Of a DNA stretch of 54,874 bases, positions 17,690 to 26,243 are shown piece after piece (the first letter of the stretch is position 1; every line of letters begins with the position of its first letter). The notes beneath the pieces were generated by a model. It saw nothing but the letters and a program-made list of their open reading frames with translations. It was not told where the DNA came from and made no database searches. A program made the position numbers and the translations under genes. The DNA is from Bacilli bacterium (GTDB taxonomy: Bacteria; Bacillota_I; Bacilli_A; RF39; UBA660): positions 1-54,874 of the forward strand of contig JAFSAI010000015.1 of the NCBI GenBank assembly GCA_017441065.1, written 5' to 3'.

Positions 17690-18710
17690 ATTAACTTATT
17701 TTATTGCCCGTTCATCAATGTTTGGAATTGGCTTTTTCTTAATATTTCAAAATGCTGGAAAAGATGCTTGGATTTCAATACTACTCGGAACATTACTTGG
17801 AATATTAGTACTATGTATTTATAATCAAATAAAAAAATATCTTAATAAAGAATCACTAGAGACTACCATAAAAAAGACTTTATTGGGTAACATATATAAC
17901 GTTATATTTATAATATTTTATTTATTTTTAATGATAATTATATTAATGTTATTACCTTTATTTGTTAATTCATTTTATTTAACTAATACTCCTAAATTAT
18001 TTGTTAATATTCCTTTTCTAATATTAGCTATTTATATAACATTTAAAGGAAAAAACACTATTGAAAATTTAAGTAGTTTATTATGTGTATTTAGTTTAAT
18101 TATAATTGCTTTCTTTGCAGTATCATTAACAAATTATATTGATTTTAGTAACTTAGTACCAATATTTACAAATGGTACAAAAAATATAATTGAATGTTCA
18201 TTAATATATGCTTCTATAACAAGCATACCTCAAATAATAACAATTAATTACTCAAATGATTTTAAAAATACTATTAAAGATTACTTACTATCTTCATTAA
18301 CTATTTTCCTAATAATATTCTTTACTATAATTGCCATGGGTGAACCATTACTTAGAATTTATAGCTTTCCAGAATATACAGTACTTCGTCAAATAAAATT
18401 ATTAGATTTTATTGAAAATATTGAAAATATTTCAGCGTTTATTTGGTACTTTGATTTATTTATAATGTTATCAACCCTTACTAATAATTTAAAAAATGCT
18501 TTACCCCAAAAATACAACTTATTATATTTTTATACTGCTATAATTATTGCACTAGTTATATCTTCTCTATTAATTGGCAAAAATTATATAATAATTTTAA
18601 AAATTGTATACTTGTATCCACTAGTATTATTGGGGTTCTTCTTAATTTTCTTAACATTATTAATTTATTTAAAAATTAGATATAAAAAAAATATTACTCA
18701 AAACGAGTAA
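17679..18710 (+). CDS. gerB: Spore germination permease subunit GerB (GerAB family)
   Basis: A 343-residue APC-superfamily-like membrane protein with about ten transmembrane helices, the probable germinant-binding subunit (amino acids in the best-studied cases). The opening SSMFGIGFFLIFQNAGKDAWIS-type TM1 and the mid-protein MGEPLLRIYSFPEYTVL are typical. It overlaps gerC by 11 nt with its own RBS GAGGTG and ends inside a strong terminator. The ligand cannot be predicted. Confidence 0.92.
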   Translation: MKNKLTYFIARSSMFGIGFFLIFQNAGKDAWISILLGTLLGILVLCIYNQIKKYLNKESLETTIKKTLLGNIYNVIFIIFYLFLMIIILMLLPLFVNSFYLTNTPKLFVNIPFLILAIYITFKGKNTIENLSSLLCVFSLIIIAFFAVSLTNYIDFSNLVPIFTNGTKNIIECSLIYASITSIPQIITINYSNDFKNTIKDYLLSSLTIFLIIFFTIIAMGEPLLRIYSFPEYTVLRQIKLLDFIENIENISAFIWYFDLFIMLSTLTNNLKNALPQKYNLLYFYTAIIIALVISSLLIGKNYIIILKIVYLYPLVLLGFFLIFLTLLIYLKIRYKKNITQNE

Positions 18711-18719
18711 TATTTTTTA
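18685..18719. terminator. Bidirectional terminator between gerB and the 118-residue gene
   Basis: ATATTACTC (18691-18699) and GAGTAATAT (18705-18713) form a 9-bp hairpin flanked by A and T runs, so it serves both converging genes. It contains the gerB stop. Confidence 0.8.
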
Positions 18720-19073
18720 TATCCATTTACTTATATACAATTTTCTAGTTGTATATTCTTCATAATTAGAAAATATTTTAATAATAATATCTACTAAATT
18801 TCTAATTATATTATTATCTTTCTTAACTCTTACTGTTACGATTTCTTTTTGCAATGTACTTCTAAATAAATAGTCTGCTATATAATTGCTTAGTACACGA
18901 TCAAGTTCTTGTACTCTTTCTAACTCTTCATCATTTTGAACATTTATAGAAAAAACATAACTTTTATATATATTAACTAATTTCTCACTTATCAAATCGT
19001 TTTCTTGAAAATCAAAATTAACGATGTTGTAATAATTTGGACAATATTTTAAAATTTCTTTGCTATCATTCAT
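18717..19073 (-). CDS. Uncharacterised protein, 118 residues
   Basis: A small soluble protein with charged helices (NDEELERVQELDRVLSNYI) and no recognised motif. The ATG at 19073 has GAGAGTG upstream and is preferred to the GTG at 19082. It has its own promoter (19126-19098) downstream of the orphan RNA and converges on gerB. Proximity to the germination operon and the RNA is all that can be said of function. Confidence 0.6.
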   Translation of the reverse strand: MNDSKEILKYCPNYYNIVNFDFQENDLISEKLVNIYKSYVFSINVQNDEELERVQELDRVLSNYIADYLFRSTLQKEIVTVRVKKDNNIIRNLVDIIIKIFSNYEEYTTRKLYISKWI

Positions 19074-19097
19074 ATTATTCACTCTCTATTTAAATAA

Positions 19098-19126
19098 ATA
19101 ATACTACATAGATTAATTTAGGTCAA
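19098..19126 (-). promoter_or_regulatory. Promoter of the 118-residue gene
   Basis: TTGACC (19126-19121), 17-nt spacer, TATTAT (19103-19098). It lies after the RNA terminator, so the gene need not depend on the RNA. Confidence 0.7.
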
Positions 19127-19146
19127 GAAAAAAGCGAACAAATCAT

Positions 19147-19442
19147 AAAAAAAATAACTATTCTGATAAAATAGTTATTCCTAGTTTAAATAACTCATCA
19201 CATCATTTAAAATTACTCTCCATAATTTTAAATACTAACCAAATATTATCAGTATTTGGTGTGAATCGCTTATCTTTCGAGTTTTCTTTCTCAATAAACA
19301 ATTGCTTTTACTTAGCGCAGATAAGATTATTATTACATAATTTATTTTGCTTTAAATATAACTTTGACATTTTATATCAACATTACTATTTTTTAGATAA
19401 TAACTACTAGATATAGCTACTAATTATATTACCCTACTAAGT
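19147..19442 (-). ncRNA. Orphan structured RNA, about 296 nt
   Basis: An RNA gene is bounded by a perfect consensus promoter (19477-19449) and a strong intrinsic terminator (AATAACTATT 19179-19170 with AATAGTTATT 19162-19153, then eight T). Internal hairpins include ACCAAATA/TATTTGGT and an 11-bp stem with loop TGGAGAG. A longer-range CTTATC/GATAAG helix is also possible, and three TAGTAG copies lie near the 5' end. AGTTATT (19195-19189) could pair with the terminator 5' arm and act as antiterminator. It does not show the signatures I know for T-box, tmRNA, RNase P or SRP RNA. It holds no convincing ORF. Either a standalone sRNA or an attenuator leader. Confidence 0.6.
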
Positions 19443-19448
19443 ATCTTA

Positions 19449-19477
19449 ATTATAATTCATATATCATATTTTGTCAA
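19449..19477 (-). promoter_or_regulatory. Perfect consensus sigma-A promoter for the orphan RNA
   Basis: TTGACA (19477-19472), 17-nt spacer, TATAAT (19454-19449): full consensus at both hexamers and ideal spacing, as expected for an abundant RNA. It abuts the efp terminator T-run. Confidence 0.85.
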
Positions 19478-19508
19478 CAAAAAAGAACTTAATTTATATT
19501 AAGCTCTT
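19477..19508 (-). terminator. Terminator of the PBP-rpmG-efp unit
   Basis: AAGAGCTTAAT and ATTAAGTTCTT form an 11-bp hairpin (one G-U) with a 4-nt loop, followed by six T. It includes the efp stop codon. Confidence 0.75.
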
Positions 19509-20059
19509 CCAGCATATTTTCCATCTTTTGTTGAAACAATGATAGTTTCACCTTCACTTATGAATAATGGAACTTTTACTAACTTACCAGTTTCAATTTT
19601 AGCATCTTTTTGAGCATTAGTTGCTGTATTACCTTTAACTGCTTCAGTTGTTTCAATAATTTTATATTCAACTTTTTCAGGAAGTGAAATTCCAATAATT
19701 TCTCCTTCAAAAAAATCTATAGTGATATCGATACCTTCTTTAATATAATCAGCATCATCACCTAAAATATTACGTGAAACTTCTATTTGTTCATAACTTT
19801 CATTATTCATAAATACAAGATTATCACCACTAGCATATAAATATTGAACACTATTCTTATCGATATGAGCTTTTGTTACTTTAATGTTAGTATTAAATGT
19901 TTGTTCAACAATTGAACCTGTTCTTAAATTTTTTAATTTAATTCTAACAAAAGCTGGCCCTTTACCTGGTTTAACATGTTGGAATTCTTGAATTGAACAT
20001 AAGTTACCATCAATAATAACAGTCATACCATTTTTAATATCATTTATATTAATATTCAT
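19499..20059 (-). CDS. efp: Elongation factor P
   Basis: A 186-residue EF-P that relieves ribosome stalling at polyproline. Three beta-barrel domains are expected from length. The tip loop is KPGKGPAFVRIKLKN with Lys33 as the modifiable residue, and the C-terminus ends with GETIIVSTKDGKYAGRA. RBS AAGGAG precedes ATG 20059. It follows rpmG by 37 nt and ends the unit. Confidence 0.97.
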   Translation of the reverse strand: MNININDIKNGMTVIIDGNLCSIQEFQHVKPGKGPAFVRIKLKNLRTGSIVEQTFNTNIKVTKAHIDKNSVQYLYASGDNLVFMNNESYEQIEVSRNILGDDADYIKEGIDITIDFFEGEIIGISLPEKVEYKIIETTEAVKGNTATNAQKDAKIETGKLVKVPLFISEGETIIVSTKDGKYAGRA

Positions 20060-20096
20060 TTAAAAATACTCCTTTCTTTATATTTTTGTTTATAAA

Positions 20097-20261
20097 TTAT
20101 TTCTTTTCTTTTGCTACAACGCTTTTACGACATTTAGAGCAATATTTTTTGATTTCTAAACGTTCAGGATTATTTTTTTTGTTTTTACTAGTTGGACGTA
20201 ATTCAGCACCACATTCTGTACATCTCATATTAACAAAATTACGATTTTCATTTTTAGCCAT
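20097..20261 (-). CDS. rpmG: Ribosomal protein L33
   Basis: A 54-residue L33 of the large subunit. It is the zinc-binding form with CTEC and CSKC. ATG 20261 has GGAGG at correct spacing; the longer frame to 20291 would add ten residues and is not supported. It lies between the PBP gene and efp on the same strand. Confidence 0.95.
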   Translation of the reverse strand: MAKNENRNFVNMRCTECGAELRPTSKNKKNNPERLEIKKYCSKCRKSVVAKEKK

Positions 20262-20305
20262 ATTAAAATCCTCCTCACCTAATACCACCATATTATACCA
20301 AACTT

Positions 20306-22249
20306 TTAACGATTTTCAAATAGAAAGTTAGTAATACCCTTAGAAATATACCTAGTTATATATACTTTACTATATTCATAATCTTTTTCTTCATAAATAT
20401 TTGGTGCAAGAACTACTACACTATATTTAGGTTTATCATAGGGAGCAAACCCTACAAAAGCAATAGATGTTGTTTTGGTATCCATTATTCCATCATTATT
20501 TGTATCAATAAATGTTTCACTAGTCCCAGTTTTCCCAGCTGGATTATAATCACTTTTTATATAGCCTCTAGCTGTACCACTAGTGGTAGCTAAATGCATA
20601 CCTTCTTTGATTCTTTCTAAATACTTATTTTCTAAATTAACTTGACTCAAAATATTATATGAATTTTCTTTTAATAATAAATCTTCATTCATAATTTTTT
20701 TCATTAACTGAGGACTTCTTTTAATTCCACTACTAGCAATAGTGTTAACATATTGAAATAATTCAATCGGAGTATAAGTATCATATTGTCCGATACTTAA
20801 ATTTAAAAGTAAATCACTTGAAGTTAAACCACCAATAATACCAATTGTTTCATTAGGTAAATCTATACCAGTAATAGTACTTAAACCATATTCTCTATAC
20901 ATACTTCTTAATTTTTCAAAATCATTTATTGTCGTATTAAGTTTCATATTATATTTATAATTTATTCCTGTAAGTCCTAATGCTATTTTGAATTGATAAT
21001 AATTACTACTTTTACTTATTGCAGTCAAATCATTTACTTTTCCCAAACTTTTATAACTACATTTAATAGGTACTTGATACAACTTAACACAACTATCAAT
21101 TACAGTTGTTCCAATATCTATAACATTATACTTATACCCAGCACTTATTGTTCCCATTTTTACAACAGATCCTACTGTATAAGAAGTGTTTATCAAATTT
21201 GTATTAATACTCTTAAATTTTGCATCATTAATATCACTAATTAATTTTTGACCACTCATAGCAATTATTTCACCAGTATTAGGATTGCCAACTATACTAT
21301 AAGCTTCACTAAAATAATTTGTATTTTTATATTTTTTTGCTTTAATAATATTTTCTTTAATCAACTTTTCTAATTCTAACTGTACTTCAATATCTATTGA
21401 TAAAACTAAATCATTACCTCTTTTTCCCTCTTCTACCAAAGTTAATGTATTATTTTTATTCACTCGATATAAATCTTTTTTTCCTTGTAAATAATCTTCA
21501 TACTCTAATTCTAAATAACTAAGACCTACTATATCATTTAATTCATAACCTTTTTTCAAATATTCATTTTTCTTTTCTTCGGGAATACTCCCAATACTTC
21601 CAAATATATCTTTTAAAGTATCTCCATAATTATAAACTCTTTCCCAAGTTAATTCTGTAGAAATTCCTTTAATGTTACTCTCTATAATTTTACTATACTC
21701 TTCATCACTAATATTTTTATAAATTATTTTCTTTTCATAAGAATATCCTTTATTCATTAGTTCATATATTGTTGCAGCTTCTCTATCTAATCCATTTAAA
21801 TCATTTAACATTTCTTCAGTAATTCTTGTTAATTTCATATTTTTTAAATCACTATTACTAAGTTTTCTCTTCTCATATAGTTCATATTCTTCATCAGTTA
21901 TTAAATCTACTCCATTATTATTTTTTAAAAGCCAAAACCTTTTTAAACTATTCTCATTAATTTCTATATTTATAATATTAGCAATTTGATAAGCTACATT
22001 TATTTCTTCATCAATACTTATTCCATTAATTTTATTATAAAATAATGTTTTTACTCCTATATTATCTACTAAAACTACACCATTACAATCTAGTATTCTT
22101 CCTCTAGGAGCGCTTGTACCATAAACATAATTATTAATTTTTTTATCTAATAAATCACTATAAGATTTACCTTCAATAACATTTATATAAAATAATCTTC
22201 CTACAATAATTAGGAAAAAAAGAGATAACAACACATAACTTTTTTTCAT
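20306..22249 (-). CDS. Class B penicillin-binding protein (PBP2/SpoVD group)
   Basis: A 647-residue peptidoglycan transpeptidase. One N-terminal membrane anchor (YVLLSLFFLIIVGRLFYI) is followed by the dimerisation domain opening APRGRILDCNG, then the catalytic motifs SVVK (Ser361), SSN and KTG (573-575, in AGKTGTSE). No PASTA domain is seen. Class B PBPs serve elongation, division or spore cortex, and the group cannot be fixed here. It heads a unit with rpmG and efp. RBS GGTGGA precedes ATG 22249. Confidence 0.9.
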   Translation of the reverse strand: MKKSYVLLSLFFLIIVGRLFYINVIEGKSYSDLLDKKINNYVYGTSAPRGRILDCNGVVLVDNIGVKTLFYNKINGISIDEEINVAYQIANIINIEINENSLKRFWLLKNNNGVDLITDEEYELYEKRKLSNSDLKNMKLTRITEEMLNDLNGLDREAATIYELMNKGYSYEKKIIYKNISDEEYSKIIESNIKGISTELTWERVYNYGDTLKDIFGSIGSIPEEKKNEYLKKGYELNDIVGLSYLELEYEDYLQGKKDLYRVNKNNTLTLVEEGKRGNDLVLSIDIEVQLELEKLIKENIIKAKKYKNTNYFSEAYSIVGNPNTGEIIAMSGQKLISDINDAKFKSINTNLINTSYTVGSVVKMGTISAGYKYNVIDIGTTVIDSCVKLYQVPIKCSYKSLGKVNDLTAISKSSNYYQFKIALGLTGINYKYNMKLNTTINDFEKLRSMYREYGLSTITGIDLPNETIGIIGGLTSSDLLLNLSIGQYDTYTPIELFQYVNTIASSGIKRSPQLMKKIMNEDLLLKENSYNILSQVNLENKYLERIKEGMHLATTSGTARGYIKSDYNPAGKTGTSETFIDTNNDGIMDTKTTSIAFVGFAPYDKPKYSVVVLAPNIYEEKDYEYSKVYITRYISKGITNFLFENR

Positions 22250-22331
22250 AATTCCACCATTATTAGTATGTTACCTATTTTTTTTAGTATTCATTATCTC
22301 TTAATTGCATAAATTATAATAGGTGATTTTT

Positions 22332-22592
22332 ATGTTTAATTTTATAGAAAGATATATTAATAATATGACAAAAGATGATGTTAATAAATTTGCCCTTAGT
22401 AAAAATATAGAACTATCAGAAAATGAACTTACTTTTACTTACGAATTTATAAAAAAGAATTATAAAAATATACTTGGTAATCCCAAACTTTTTGATATAG
22501 AACGTTATAAAAATAATTATTCAAAAGAAAACTTTAGTAAAATTACTAAAGTTTATCAAGAATACTTTCAAAGATATTCTAATTATTTATAA
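22332..22592 (+). CDS. DUF2624-like small protein
   Basis: An 86-residue protein starting at ATG 22332 behind AGGTGA. The opening FIERYINNMTKDDVNKFA and overall length resemble DUF2624 (YqfT of Bacillus), a gene found beside the endonuclease IV gene there as here. The 3' end overlaps nfo by 10 nt tail to tail. A TATAAT directly abuts the RBS. Function unknown. Confidence 0.6.
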   Translation: MFNFIERYINNMTKDDVNKFALSKNIELSENELTFTYEFIKKNYKNILGNPKLFDIERYKNNYSKENFSKITKVYQEYFQRYSNYL

Positions 22593-23485
22593 AATTCTCT
22601 AATATCTTCAATTAAATTATTATTAAATACACCACTTTTTATCATTTCTATTTCAAATTTATATGGAGGGTAAGCTAATTCTTTATCTCCATCATTTTTG
22701 CTAACATAAGGTGTTTCTAAGATTTTAGGAACATCTTTTAATTTGTCATTATTTATTACATTTAATAAAGTTTCAAATCCAATTGTCCCAAACCCTAAAT
22801 TTTCATGTCTATCTTTATGAGCTCCTAATACATTTTTACTATCATTTATATGAACACATTTTATTTTATCGATACCAATTAATCTATCAAATTCATCTAA
22901 TATTTCATTAAAATTATTAATGTTATAACCAGCATCATTTAAATGACATGTGTCTAAACATACACCGATATTACTACTATTAACACCATCAATAATTTGT
23001 TTAATTTCTTCTAATGATGAACCACATTCACTACCTTTACCAGCCATAGTTTCTAAAAGAATCATACACTTACTATTATCTTCAATAACAAAGTTTAAGG
23101 CCTCAATAATATTATTAATACCTTCTTCTTTTGTTAATTTAACACTACTTCCTGGATGAAGTACTATATATTTTATTCCTAAAGTTTCACATCTTTTAAT
23201 TTCTCTTTTTAAAAAGCTAATTGAAAAATTCCAAGAATCTATCTTTTCTTTATTTGCTAAATTTATTATATAAGGAGCATGACAAATAACATTATCAATT
23301 GAAATATTATTTTCTAACATTATTTTCTTTGCTTCTTCTAAATAATTTAAATTTATCTCATTACGCATTGTATTTTGAGGAGCTCCAGTATATAGCATAA
23401 ATGCATTAGCACCATAACTAACTGCTTCTTTAACTGATCCCAAAATTTGTTCTTTACTAAAATGTACATGACTACCTATTATCAT
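22583..23485 (-). CDS. nfo: Endonuclease IV (AP endonuclease)
   Basis: A 300-residue TIM-barrel enzyme that cuts DNA 5' of abasic sites in base excision repair with three zinc ions. The opening MIIGSHVHFSKEQI, LYTGAPQNTMR, ICHAPYIINLA, VLHPGSS, LLETMAGKGSECG, VCLDTCHLNDAGYN and HINDSKNVLGAHKDRHENLG hold the expected metal ligands. RBS AGGAGTG precedes the ATG. It converges on the DUF2624-like gene with a 10-nt overlap. Confidence 0.96.
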   Translation of the reverse strand: MIIGSHVHFSKEQILGSVKEAVSYGANAFMLYTGAPQNTMRNEINLNYLEEAKKIMLENNISIDNVICHAPYIINLANKEKIDSWNFSISFLKREIKRCETLGIKYIVLHPGSSVKLTKEEGINNIIEALNFVIEDNSKCMILLETMAGKGSECGSSLEEIKQIIDGVNSSNIGVCLDTCHLNDAGYNINNFNEILDEFDRLIGIDKIKCVHINDSKNVLGAHKDRHENLGFGTIGFETLLNVINNDKLKDVPKILETPYVSKNDGDKELAYPPYKFEIEMIKSGVFNNNLIEDIREFYK

Positions 23486-23513
23486 CTATTTCACTCCTAG
23501 AAATATTATCGCA

Positions 23514-23543
23514 TAAAAAAATAACTAAGTAAACTTAGTTATT
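23514..23543 (-). terminator. Terminator of the second pilin unit
   Basis: AATAACTAAG and CTTAGTTATT form a 10-bp hairpin with a 4-nt loop followed by seven T on the minus strand. Confidence 0.8.
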
Positions 23544-23551
23544 CTTAAATA

Positions 23552-24037
23552 CTATTCAACGCAAGTACATTGACCTTCGTCATCATCAGCCCAATCAGCA
23601 ACGTTACCTAATGTACCATTGTCATTAAAGTTCTTTCCTGTTTGACCAATTAAAACATATTCAGTACCTTTTTTGAAGTTTAATGTATAACTTGGATTTT
23701 TACTATTTGTTGTATCAATAGTAACTGTTCCAGAATAATTTGTTACATCACCTTCATAAAGTCCTAAATCAACTAATTCAGCAATAGTGAAGCAAATATT
23801 GTTTCCTAATTTACAACTAGTTGTTTCATCTCCACCTAATGAAATTTGATTTAATGTATATAAATCATATGCATTAGATGCAGCATCTACAGCACTAGTA
23901 GCTTCGATTCTAAACGCTTTTTCTCTTGCTTGAGTCATATATGGTAATACAGTTGTAGTTGCAAGTACCATTACAATTGCTAATACAACGATTACCGCTA
24001 ATAATTCAATTAATGTAAAACCTTTTTTATTTTTCAT
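23552..24037 (-). CDS. Type IV pilin-like protein (paralogue A)
   Basis: A 161-residue prepilin. The leader MKNKKG is followed by FTLIELLAVIVVLAIVMVLA, the class III signal cut by prepilin peptidase between G and F, with Glu5 in place. A helix (REKAFRIEATSAVDAASNAYDLY) and a small beta domain follow, with Cys pairs in SCKLGNNICF and QCTCVE. It closely resembles the protein at 24719-25207. It is 13 nt downstream of another pilin gene. No assembly ATPase, platform or peptidase is in the window. Competence or surface pilus roles are both possible. Confidence 0.85.
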   Translation of the reverse strand: MKNKKGFTLIELLAVIVVLAIVMVLATTTVLPYMTQAREKAFRIEATSAVDAASNAYDLYTLNQISLGGDETTSCKLGNNICFTIAELVDLGLYEGDVTNYSGTVTIDTTNSKNPSYTLNFKKGTEYVLIGQTGKNFNDNGTLGNVADWADDDEGQCTCVE

Positions 24038-24050
24038 TTTCTATCCTCTA

Positions 24051-24587
24051 TTATTGACAAGATAATTTTAAACCAGCTTTAGCTGTATCTGTTAAATCTT
24101 GAACATCTGTTTCACCATCAACAGTACCTGTTACACCATCTACATATAAATCTTTATTATGCATATCTACAGAATATGTATAAGCTTTGCTATCTGATTT
24201 AGCTGTTACTGTAACTGTTCCACCATAAGTTGGTGTAGTTCCTGTTACTTCTGATGAATCTTTTTGCCATAATCCTAAATCAACTAGTTTTTTAACTGTA
24301 AAACAATAAGTTGTTGTTGTTACACCATTAGCTGTAGCTTCTGATTTAGTATAATCACTTGATGCAACTAATTCAGTTCCACTAATAGATCCGATTGAAA
24401 TAAGACTCATAGCTTGTGATGCAGCATCTACTGCAGCATTAGCTTCAATAGCAAAAGAATTCTTTGTTGCTTTTGTCATATATGGTAATACAGTTGTAGT
24501 TGCAAGTACCATTACGATTGCTAAAACAACGATTACTGCTAATAATTCAATTAATGTAAAACCTTTCTTTTCTCTTAATCCTTTCAT
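24051..24587 (-). CDS. Type IV pilin-like protein (paralogue B)
   Basis: A 178-residue prepilin with leader MKGLREKKG and the same FTLIELLAVIVVLAIVMVLA helix as its neighbours. The mature part is Ser/Thr rich with a Val/Thr-rich beta region (GGTVTVTAKSDSKAYTYSV) and a C-terminal Cys. It has its own promoter (24647-24619) and RBS GAGGTGA, and is followed by paralogue A. The N-terminal helices of the three paralogues are almost identical while the ends diverge, as in families shaped by duplication. Confidence 0.85.
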   Translation of the reverse strand: MKGLREKKGFTLIELLAVIVVLAIVMVLATTTVLPYMTKATKNSFAIEANAAVDAASQAMSLISIGSISGTELVASSDYTKSEATANGVTTTTYCFTVKKLVDLGLWQKDSSEVTGTTPTYGGTVTVTAKSDSKAYTYSVDMHNKDLYVDGVTGTVDGETDVQDLTDTAKAGLKLSCQ

Positions 24588-24618
24588 AATAAATTATTCA
24601 CCTCTATCCTCTAAGATA

Positions 24619-24647
24619 ATCTTACAATATTAATGATACCTTGTCAA
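24619..24647 (-). promoter_or_regulatory. Promoter of the second pilin unit
   Basis: TTGACA (24647-24642), 17-nt spacer, TAAGAT (24624-24619), about 30 nt upstream of ATG 24587. Confidence 0.7.
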
Positions 24648-24687
24648 TTATAAAGCTTTTTATTTTACAAATAATTATGTTTTCCAA

Positions 24688-24720
24688 AATAAAAAATAGT
24701 GTTTAAAAAACACTATTTTT
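24688..24720 (-). terminator. Terminator of the first pilin unit
   Basis: AAAAATAGTG and CACTATTTTT form a 10-bp hairpin followed by T residues on the minus strand, overlapping the stop of the gene ending at 24719. Confidence 0.75.
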
Positions 24721-25207
24721 ACCAATCACAATTACAAGTAGAACTAAATCTATCTTCCCAATCTTCAACACTATCTAAAGTACCATATTCATTATAATTT
24801 TCTTCGGTTTGGCCTATAATTGCATATTCATTTCCTTTTTTCAAATAAAGTTCATATTCAGGATTAATTTTATCGTATCTATCATTAATATATACACTTC
24901 CTGAATATTCATTTTTATCTCCAGTATATAATCCTAAGTTGATTAACTCTTCAACAGTAAAACAAACCCAACCACCATTTCGGCAACTAGGAGCATTATT
25001 TTCATATAACTTAATTTGATTTAAATTATATAGATCGTATGCATTTTTAGCAGCTTGAACTACACTAGTTGCTTCAATTCTAAATGCTTTTTCTCTAGCT
25101 TTTGTCATATATGGTAATACAGTTGTGGTTGCAAGTACCATTACGATTGCTAACACAACAATTACTGCTAATAATTCAATTAATGTAAAACCTTTTCTAT
25201 TTTTCAT
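24719..25207 (-). CDS. Type IV pilin-like protein (paralogue C)
   Basis: A 162-residue prepilin, leader MKNRKG then FTLIELLAVIVVLAIVMVLA. Most of its length parallels paralogue A: AREKAFRIEATSVVQAAKNA, the CRNGGWVCF Cys pair, LINLGLYTGD, YAIIGQTEENYNEYGTLD and a CNCDW end. It is 8 nt downstream of the Ig-bearing pilin, so both share a transcript. RBS AAGGAG. Confidence 0.85.
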   Translation of the reverse strand: MKNRKGFTLIELLAVIVVLAIVMVLATTTVLPYMTKAREKAFRIEATSVVQAAKNAYDLYNLNQIKLYENNAPSCRNGGWVCFTVEELINLGLYTGDKNEYSGSVYINDRYDKINPEYELYLKKGNEYAIIGQTEENYNEYGTLDSVEDWEDRFSSTCNCDW

Positions 25208-25215
25208 ATTACTCC

Positions 25216-26190
25216 TTATTTTATATATGTTATATTTAATCCACTATAACCACTAATATTTCCAGCTTTATCTTTAACACAAATCAAATAATTTCCTGTA
25301 TTACTTATTGTAAATGTATTTGATGATTGAAATGATAAACCAGATTTAAAACAAGTTTGATTAGTATCTAACGCTAAATAATAACCTGCTATTCCAGAAC
25401 CTTGACCATCACTTGCTGATATTGTTACTTTTTTACTTGTAGTATAAATAAATCTATCTGTAACCTTTAATTCATTTCCATATATTGTTGGTAGTTCATT
25501 ATCAATTTTTAAATTAACTACAGACTTATATCTTTTTACCTCAGAAGTATCATCATCATAAACAGTCATTTGAAAAGTATATTTTGTTTCTAAAGTACCA
25601 CTTACATTATCTAATGTTATTTCATCACTACCTGTAAGACTTGCACCACCACTACTACTCCAAACACATTTATTTGTAGCACAATCAATAATTAAACTAT
25701 TACTATATGCTTTTAATGTAACATTACCTTTTAACCAATTACTTAGATTACTAACACTCGTTCCGTTATTAATAACTTCAATACTTATTTCTGCACTATC
25801 TTCATTTAACTTAGATAAATCACATACTCCATTATTATCATAATTTTTTCCATCTACTAATGTTGCATTATAATAATCACTTTGTTTTTCCATTTCAACG
25901 ACATAACAATTCATTCTTCCATTACTTACTGGATCATTAATATTACCATCTTCATCATCACTTTCAATATAACCTTCAGTAACTAACTTATCAACAAAAA
26001 TTATTGTTTCACCAGTATCAAAAGCATATTTAGATGCTGCTATTTCTATTTTTTCAATTGTATTTTTTCTTTGACTTTCTCTCATTGATTTAGAAACACT
26101 ATTCACACTAGGAATAGCTATTGCCATAATAAGACCTAAAATAACAATTGATAATAATAATTCAACCAAAGTAAAACCATCACGCTTCAT
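25216..26190 (-). CDS. Pilin-like protein with C-terminal Ig-like domain
   Basis: A 324-residue protein. The leader MKRDG is followed by FTLVELLLSIVILGLIMAIA, a class III signal. A pilin-like globular part comes next, then a bacterial Ig-like region with VTISASDGQGSGIAGYYLAL and a terminal NYLICVKDKAGNISGYSG. The motif VKDKAGNI is shared with the surface protein at the right end of the window. ATG 26190 is chosen over GTG 26199 because AGGTGA precedes it. At about twice the size of the other pilins it could be a minor or tip pilin with adhesive function (inference). Confidence 0.82.
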   Translation of the reverse strand: MKRDGFTLVELLLSIVILGLIMAIAIPSVNSVSKSMRESQRKNTIEKIEIAASKYAFDTGETIIFVDKLVTEGYIESDDEDGNINDPVSNGRMNCYVVEMEKQSDYYNATLVDGKNYDNNGVCDLSKLNEDSAEISIEVINNGTSVSNLSNWLKGNVTLKAYSNSLIIDCATNKCVWSSSGGASLTGSDEITLDNVSGTLETKYTFQMTVYDDDTSEVKRYKSVVNLKIDNELPTIYGNELKVTDRFIYTTSKKVTISASDGQGSGIAGYYLALDTNQTCFKSGLSFQSSNTFTISNTGNYLICVKDKAGNISGYSGLNITYIK

Positions 26191-26243
26191 ACTTTTCACC
26201 TATTATAATTTTAACCGATTTAAGAATTTATTACAATAGTGCA

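Noticed and set aside
19328-19400. A 20-residue ORF within the orphan RNA starting MSKLYLKQ
   Set aside because: No Shine-Dalgarno sequence precedes it and the surrounding RNA is structured; not supported as coding.
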